A program made the translations under genes and the position numbers. Positions 60,901 through 64,000 of a stretch of DNA of 64,000 nucleotides are shown piece by piece; the stretch's first letter is position 1; each line of letters starts with the position of its first letter. Under the pieces are notes generated by a model. The model saw only the letters and a list, made by a program, of their open reading frames with translations, made no database searches and was not told the origin of the DNA. Source of the stretch: Atrina japonica (lineage: Eukaryota; Mollusca; Bivalvia; Pterioida; Pinnidae); assembly GCA_030159075.1 (NCBI GenBank), contig BROG01000028.1, positions 969,501 through 1,033,500 of the forward strand, given 5' to 3'.

Positions 60901-62405
60901 TCAAAAACTCTGATATTATATAACTTGATTTATATTGCAGGATATCTTCACCTGTATCAGAGATATCAAAAGTTATATAACCTGATTTTCATTGAAGGAT
61001 ATCTTCACTTATATTAGAGATATCAAATGTTATATAACCTGATTTACATTGAAGGATATCTTCACCTATATTAGAGATATCAAATGTTATATAACCTGAT
61101 TTACTTTGAAAGATATTTTCACCTATATTAGAGATATCAAATATTATATAACCTGATTTACATTGAAAGATATCTTCACCTATATTAGAGATATCAAATA
61201 TTATATAATCTGATTTATATTGCAGTATATCTTCACCTATATCAGAGATAATGTTATATAACCTGATTTATATTGCAGGATATCTTCACATCTATCAAAT
61301 ATATTGAGTCTTTTATAATCTGATTTGCATTGCAGGATATCTTCACATATATGGGAGATATCAAATGAACACATGTTTTCTTTTACATGACATTCAAGAT
61401 CACATATCTTTCACGTGATTATTTTGCAGCCTATAAATACATGTATGTATAATCAACATGCAGCAACATGTGCTGGTATTTTCCCTCTGAAACATTGAAA
61501 ACTAATGAGGGCTTTTTCTGTAACCAGGGACTACATTTGTGATTATTTAGTTTTACATGTTCTCCAAAATTGTTTTCAAATGATTGTAAATGTACCTTAA
61601 CATGGTCTCAAGATATACACAAAATGGCATTCTACACATGCTGGATAGAAATAGAAGAATAAAACCAAAACCGGAGAGATTTCAAGCTTGCAAGGAGAAA
61701 TTTGATGTAATTGTTACCTGTGAAGAAAGAGTATATGACCAAGTTATTGAAGGTTTGTTTGTTTGTTTTCTTACATCCCGTCAAGAATTTTTCACTTATA
61801 TTGAGATGTCACCAGTTTATGGTGAAATACAAATTTTGACCTGTGCTTTGAGGGTTCTTTTACATGCAACGCCTGTCATGACGTGAGATCTCGGTTTTAA
61901 GTCTCATCCAAAAGGTCCGTAACTTTCACTTTTTGTGCTGAACGATCAACGTGAGATCTCAGTTTTAAGTCTCATCCAAAAGATCCGTAACTTTCACTTT
62001 GTGTGCTGAATGTTTGGTGAAGGAACAGTAACTACCACTCTAGACCATTGCAAGTTGTAGTCATTGATGGTAGCATCACCACTAAAAAATGTCACAGCTT
62101 TCAAGGCAGGTGGTCTTTCAAACAAGATTTTATCTAACGAATTACTTGAATTAGTGGTTTTCAATTTGTTTGAATGGTCTTTTATGAGAGTGGTCAATCA
62201 AGACCGGGTCAGTTCTACCGTATTTGATAGTGACTGACTGAATTACAAGTACATTGTAAATAGATACACATTTTTAATTATTGTAGATTTTGAATCAAGA
62301 GAGAAAGAGGATATGGAGCCAGTTCACATTATCAACATCGATATTCAGGATAATCATGAGGAGGCTACAATCGGGGCATTTATAATTGGAGATCTTGTTA
62401 CTATG
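43930..62405 (+). CDS. SSU72: SSU72, RNA polymerase II CTD Ser5-phosphatase (4 exons; last exon beyond window)
   Basis: SSU72 removes phosphate from Ser5 (and Ser7) of the polymerase II CTD and acts with the cleavage/polyadenylation complex in termination and snRNA/mRNA 3'-end formation. Exons 43930-44006, 47690-47833, 61613-61752 and 62287-62405 join in frame to 160 residues; the family is about 195 long. The catalytic P-loop CSSNQNRS is at 11-18 (nucleophile Cys11, Arg17; human Cys12). The SFGTGSQVKLPGPSPDKPN block follows, then YTQNGILHMLDRNRRIKP and CEERVYDQV. DIQDNHEEAT carries the general-acid Asp142 (human Asp143). The missing C-terminal exon (the helix around the DELL motif and the final residues) was not found up to 64000. 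Confidence 0.97.
44256..44268 (-). promoter_or_regulatory. Candidate 5' splice site of a WDR33 non-coding first exon
   Basis: On the minus strand the sequence reads CGCGCGATAG|GTAAGTATTC (last exonic base 44258), a full-consensus donor in a locally CpG-rich context. It faces the acceptor at 36943. If used, WDR33 would start inside SSU72 intron 1. A weaker alternative is CACAG|GTAGGA at 41544. Confidence 0.35.
44456..44541. mobile_element. Palindromic mini-element, about 85 bp
   Basis: The left arm AAAGCTGCAACGAAGGTATT, ending ACTATTTTGAT, is mirrored by ATCAAAATAGT and CCTTCGTTACAGCT, with one small gap. The loop is about 11 nt. In SSU72 intron 1. Confidence 0.8.
44648..44835 (+). mobile_element. 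SINE-B copy
   Basis: TATGGCCTCTGCAGACAAGT head, box B-like CAGCATGGGTTCAAAGCC, body GATTTTGTGAGAAATTTTAC and an end GGTGTAAAACACCATTAAAA. Confidence 0.78.
46043..46123. mobile_element. 81-bp TTAA-flanked mini-element
   Basis: Flanked by TTAA at 46039-46042 and 46124-46127. Ends CTCACTCACCCCTAAAAACA and ATTGATGAG; same family as 54161-54243. Confidence 0.75.
46520..46801 (-). mobile_element. SINE-A copy, near full length
   Basis: Flanked by TTCTGATT at 46512-46519 and 46802-46809. The head, body and GTTT-type tail (reverse of AAAC) are present. It is more diverged than the 31498-31789 copy. Confidence 0.88.
47497..47570 (-). mobile_element. SINE-B fragment
   Basis: GATGGCGACCAAGTTTTAAT, then GGTGGAGAATTCTGCAAGTA, are body phrases of the family; both ends are missing. 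Confidence 0.5.
47690..47833 (+). CDS. SSU72: SSU72 exon 2
   Basis: Acceptor TTTTTTTCAG, donor GAACT|GTATCC, residues 26-74. Encodes KRGYRIRSFGTGSQVKLPGP then SPDKPNIYDFNTTYDEMYKD and LHRKDPE. The frame stays open for a few codons past the donor, but only splicing at CT|GT restores the conserved L-YTQNG junction. Confidence 0.96.
48160..48470. repeat. Degenerate GTGGTCTCnnAAGACA repeats
   Basis: The phrases ATGTGGTCTCAGAAGACAAG, GTGGTCTCAATAGACAGG and CAGTGGTCTGTCAGGACAGG recur, each followed by TTCTGCTGTA or TACACTGTAG. A related block is at 62030-62220. Probably a decayed short interspersed element. Confidence 0.6.
48593..48936. mobile_element. 344-bp element with about 60-bp inverted ends
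   Basis: The left end CATCGTCTTAAAACCATGGT (then GCTCTTTCCTACCCATGGTC) is mirrored at the right end (GACCACGGGTAGGAAAGAGC then GGTTTTACGATG). It is followed by a 31-A run. The core is shared with 14790-14930. Non-autonomous. Confidence 0.82.
48955..48985 (+). repeat. Poly-A run (31 A)
   Basis: Uninterrupted run directly downstream of the inverted-repeat element. Confidence 0.95.
52936..53205. mobile_element. Short copy of the 21135-23341 element, opposite orientation
   Basis: Begins TGTAGGTCACCTGAGCCAAA (reverse of TTTGGCTCAGGTGACCT) and ends AATAAAGGCCCATTGGGCCA. It lacks the internal tandem units. Confidence 0.72.
53475..53730 (+). mobile_element. SINE-B copy, full length
   Basis: AGGGGCCTCCATAGACGAGT head, GCAGGTTCAAGTCCAACTGG box B-like, body AACTGGCCGCCACCATATAA, then GTTGAGAGTGGCATAAAACA and an (ATCAAA)n tail. 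The best plus-strand reference for the family. Confidence 0.88.
54161..54243. mobile_element. 83-bp TTAA-flanked mini-element
   Basis: TTAA at 54157-54160 and 54244-54247. The interior matches 46043-46123 (CACCCCTAAAGACACATTTG, TAGAAGAGTCC). Confidence 0.75.
54279..54672 (-). mobile_element. SINE-B copy split by a nested insertion
   Basis: The SINE body is interrupted after CAGTTATATGGT (about 54326) and resumes at ATGGTGGTGGTCAGTTTTTA (about 54528), with a candidate ATGGT duplication. The head end lies near 54660. Confidence 0.75.
54327..54527. mobile_element. About 200-bp MITE nested in a SINE-B
   Basis: Inverted ends: AAGACATCCCTTTGCACCCC, CACTCAAATATTA on the left, and TAATATTTGAGTGGAAGGTG then CAAAAGGAAGTCTT on the right. 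Non-coding interior. Confidence 0.8.
55150..56780. repeat. Degenerate GATGTCA-containing repeats flanking the minisatellite
   Basis: Loose repeats such as GTATGATGTCAATAGAAACT (four close copies at about 55375-55500) and many isolated GATGTCA words. Looks like an older, decayed margin of the array at 56780-59850. Confidence 0.7.
56780..59850. repeat. About 3-kb minisatellite, 31-bp unit (TGTGATGTCATCTG core)
   Basis: Unit approximates TGTGATGTCATCTGTGACAA followed by GGTTGATATAG, with roughly 90-100 imperfect copies in SSU72 intron 2. Recent higher-order duplications are visible: an 88-bp block repeated three times at about 59356-59620, and a longer block repeated at about 57880-58010 and 58070-58200. 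Confidence 0.95.
60270..61345. repeat. About 57-bp tandem array with GATATC palindromes
   Basis: Unit markers: AACCTGATTTACATTGMAGG, ATATCTTCACCTATATTAGA, GATATCAAATGTTATAT. Each unit holds GATATCT and AGATATC about 13 nt apart, so each could fold into a small hairpin. About 14 units, interrupted by the insertion 60688-60911. Confidence 0.93.
60688..60911. mobile_element. About 220-bp inverted-repeat insertion inside the 57-bp array
   Basis: The ends ATCAGACATTTTGAAATTTA and GAATTTCAAAAACTCTGAT are inverted copies. The interior is rich in ACTGGTC/GACCAGT words. Related ACCAGT-rich pieces occur at 45120-45170 and 50380-50440. Confidence 0.65.
61613..61752 (+). CDS. SSU72: SSU72 exon 3 (donor lies in SINE tail sequence)
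   Basis: Acceptor GGTCTCAAG, donor GAAG|GTTTGT, residues 74-121. Encodes YTQNGILHMLDRNRRIKPKP then ERFQACKEKFDVIVTCEERV and YDQVIE, closely matching human SSU72. The acceptor has a weak pyrimidine tract, and the donor GTTTGTTTGTTTG is made of a tetranucleotide repeat. Confidence 0.95.
61753..62011 (-). mobile_element. Diverged SINE-A abutting SSU72 exon 3, with a terminal tandem duplication
   Basis: GTTTGTTTGTTTGTTTTC, then CATCCCGTCAAGAATTTTTC, CAATGCC-type and GAGGGTTCTTT phrases, follow the reverse orientation of SINE-A from its tail. The distal part is duplicated: CGTGAGATCTC, GTTTTAAGTCTCATCCAAAA and TCCGTAACTTTCACTTT occur at about 61880 and 61949. The tRNA-like head is not recognisable. 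Confidence 0.75.
62030..62220. repeat. Degenerate GGTCTTTCAAACAAG-type repeat
   Basis: The phrases AGGTGGTCTTTCAAACAAGA, GAGAGTGGTCAATCAAGACC and TTCTACCGTA resemble the block at 48160-48470. In SSU72 intron 3, which is only 534 bp long. Confidence 0.5.
62287..62405 (+). CDS. SSU72: SSU72 exon 4 (general-acid Asp motif)
   Basis: Acceptor TTATTGTAG, donor ATG|GTAAGA, residues 121-160. Encodes FESREKEDMEPVHIINIDIQ then DNHEEATIGAFIIGDLVTM. It contains DIQDNHEEA with catalytic Asp142, and ends in phase 0, so the last exon must begin at a codon boundary. Confidence 0.96.
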
Positions 62406-64000
62406 GTAAGAACTGAAATGTGTCATCAATTATTTTGAAATTTTTATGATAAACAAATCTTTTTTTTTTTAATCAAGACAAGTCACACCAATTTAATACG
62501 ATAGTGTCATATAACGCCCGCTAAATTTATTGTTCACTACTCACGGTCAAGGCCGCACGATAGAAGTACAACCGCTGATTACAAGTACATTGTAAATCGC
62601 CTAGTGTTTCTCCTTCAGTGGATTCACTTTCAATTCAGGTTTTTCCCACTTTCAGTTTATGACCGGAAATCATGATCATAACAAGAGTTAGATAAGACTT
62701 TAGTCTGTATTATCACATGTACATGTAATGGATGCCAGCAAAAATAAGCAAGTTATGACGAAATAAAAGTGCTATTATTTTGAAATTGGTGACTGAAAGT
62801 CGTTGAAAAATGGCTGCTGCTTATGCAATCGAGATTTCCCCAAGATGTTTTAGATATTTCTAACTCTGATTCCGATGATTTTTAAAAAATGATTTTTTAG
62901 TATTCGCGTTGAATGATGATTCTGCATGTGAACAACATGTAAACTCTATTTCTACGGAAACAGAATCCAAGATAGATATCGATTCTGAATAAGATGTTAG
63001 TGGTAATGATGATTTTATGGCAATTTCAATTCGGAAACCTCCTTCACGGAACATGTGTCAACAAATAATTTAAATTAAAGCGTTAAATTTAACACATTTA
63101 CAGCTAAAAATGTTGGTCCAACTTACAATTTGAATATTTTACCATGTTACAAGTGAGTTAACATATTTACATCTCCTTTTTCATGATGAGTCTACATGCA
63201 ATCTTTTTATATGAAATGCATAGGAAAATTGTGTATACAATAAAATCTATATATGTATTTAGAATGTATTGATTTATTCAAGTTTTTCATTCAAAAGTTC
63301 TATTTGTACATTATTAAAATAAGATCATGTATTTAAAATTTCTTTCACAAATTTATTCATTCCACACCCATAAATTTGAATTGAGACTGCACCACAAAAT
63401 GACATTATGATAAAAATATGCTACAGTGAGCAGACTGCAATAAATGTAAACTGCTACAGTATATAATGTCACCTTGCAGCTGTGATGTTGCAGTATTGAA
63501 AGGGTTAAGGAGGCTTTGACATTGCTTGACCCTAAAATGAATGTGTAAGAAAAGTTTGCCAGGTCAAGTGTAGAGTATAAATACTTTTTACCAACCTAGA
63601 TCCACCTAGATAATTAAAAAGTTGAAAAAGTCAGTTGACAATATTGAATCTGAGTCTAATACATATCAAATATATTAAATGAAGTTTGAGTTCATTTTGT
63701 ACAGGAATTTGTCTTTGCAGTGTGACTGAGGCTAGGGATGGGAAAACCACAGGTACAACATTCCTATCAGGGTTTTAAATTACTGTAAATTAGGAGACTT
63801 TTTTTTGCAAAACACAGTTTTTAAATTTATTCTCGAGATGATGTTTTCTCTATTTCGTCATACTATTATCATACTTAATTTCCAATGATTTCCCCCGTAC
63901 ACCTGTGTTCATATATGAGCTCACAATATATATCAACTGTCCTCTAAAACTTTTCTTTTATGTCTGTTGGCTTAAATCAAATGTGATAACAGTGACTGAT
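62406..64000. other. Start of SSU72 intron 4
   Basis: No C-terminal SSU72 exon was found here. AT-rich non-coding sequence; AAAGGGTTAA at about 63498 could be one end of a TTAA-type element whose partner is not visible. Confidence 0.55.

Larger units (their letters stand above)
47834..61612. other. SSU72 intron 2 (about 13.8 kb)
   Basis: Dominated by repeats listed separately. Stretches where I recognise nothing: 49000-52930, apart from a (TA)n run at 50058-50093 and ACCAGT-rich sequence near 50380-50440; and 53750-54150. Confidence 0.6.

Overview
This window is AT-rich, intron-rich animal nuclear DNA. It most likely comes from a bivalve mollusc: two tRNA-headed SINE families and several short inverted-repeat elements look like repeats I associate with bivalve genomes. 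That attribution is from memory, not from a search. No prokaryotic, plasmid or viral gene organisation is visible.

There are two real protein-coding genes, arranged head to head. On the minus strand, positions 36911 down to 1 carry WDR33, the AAUAAA-reading WD40 subunit of the mRNA 3'-end processing complex CPSF. I could place fourteen coding exons in frame, 637 residues, with GT-AG boundaries. The gene runs off the left edge, inside the Pro/Gly/Gln/Met-rich tail. On the plus strand, from 43930 to beyond the right edge, lies SSU72, the RNA polymerase II CTD phosphatase that also belongs to the cleavage/polyadenylation machinery. Four exons cover residues 1-160, including the CX5R catalytic loop and the general-acid Asp; the last exon is not in the window. 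So two genes of the same pathway are divergently paired, with about 7 kb between their start codons.

Layout: 1-36.9 kb WDR33 exons with large introns; 36.9-43.9 kb intergenic or 5' region; 43.9-64 kb SSU72, whose intron 2 is nearly 14 kb. The introns are full of tandem arrays (units of about 30, 31, 32, 40, 42, 50, 57, 76, 116 and 156 bp), about seventeen SINE copies or fragments, palindromic and terminal-inverted-repeat elements, and nested insertions.

The most notable observations concern how repeats touch the genes. The 5' splice site of SSU72 exon 3 appears to be supplied by the (GTTT)n tail of a SINE. Two WDR33 tandem arrays abut an exon and repeat splice-site-like sequence in each unit. 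Nine AATAAA hexamers are clustered on the sense strand of an intron of WDR33, the gene for the AAUAAA reader. One otherwise invariant WDR33 exon is unexpectedly divergent. I found no convincing previously unknown enzymatic or defence system.
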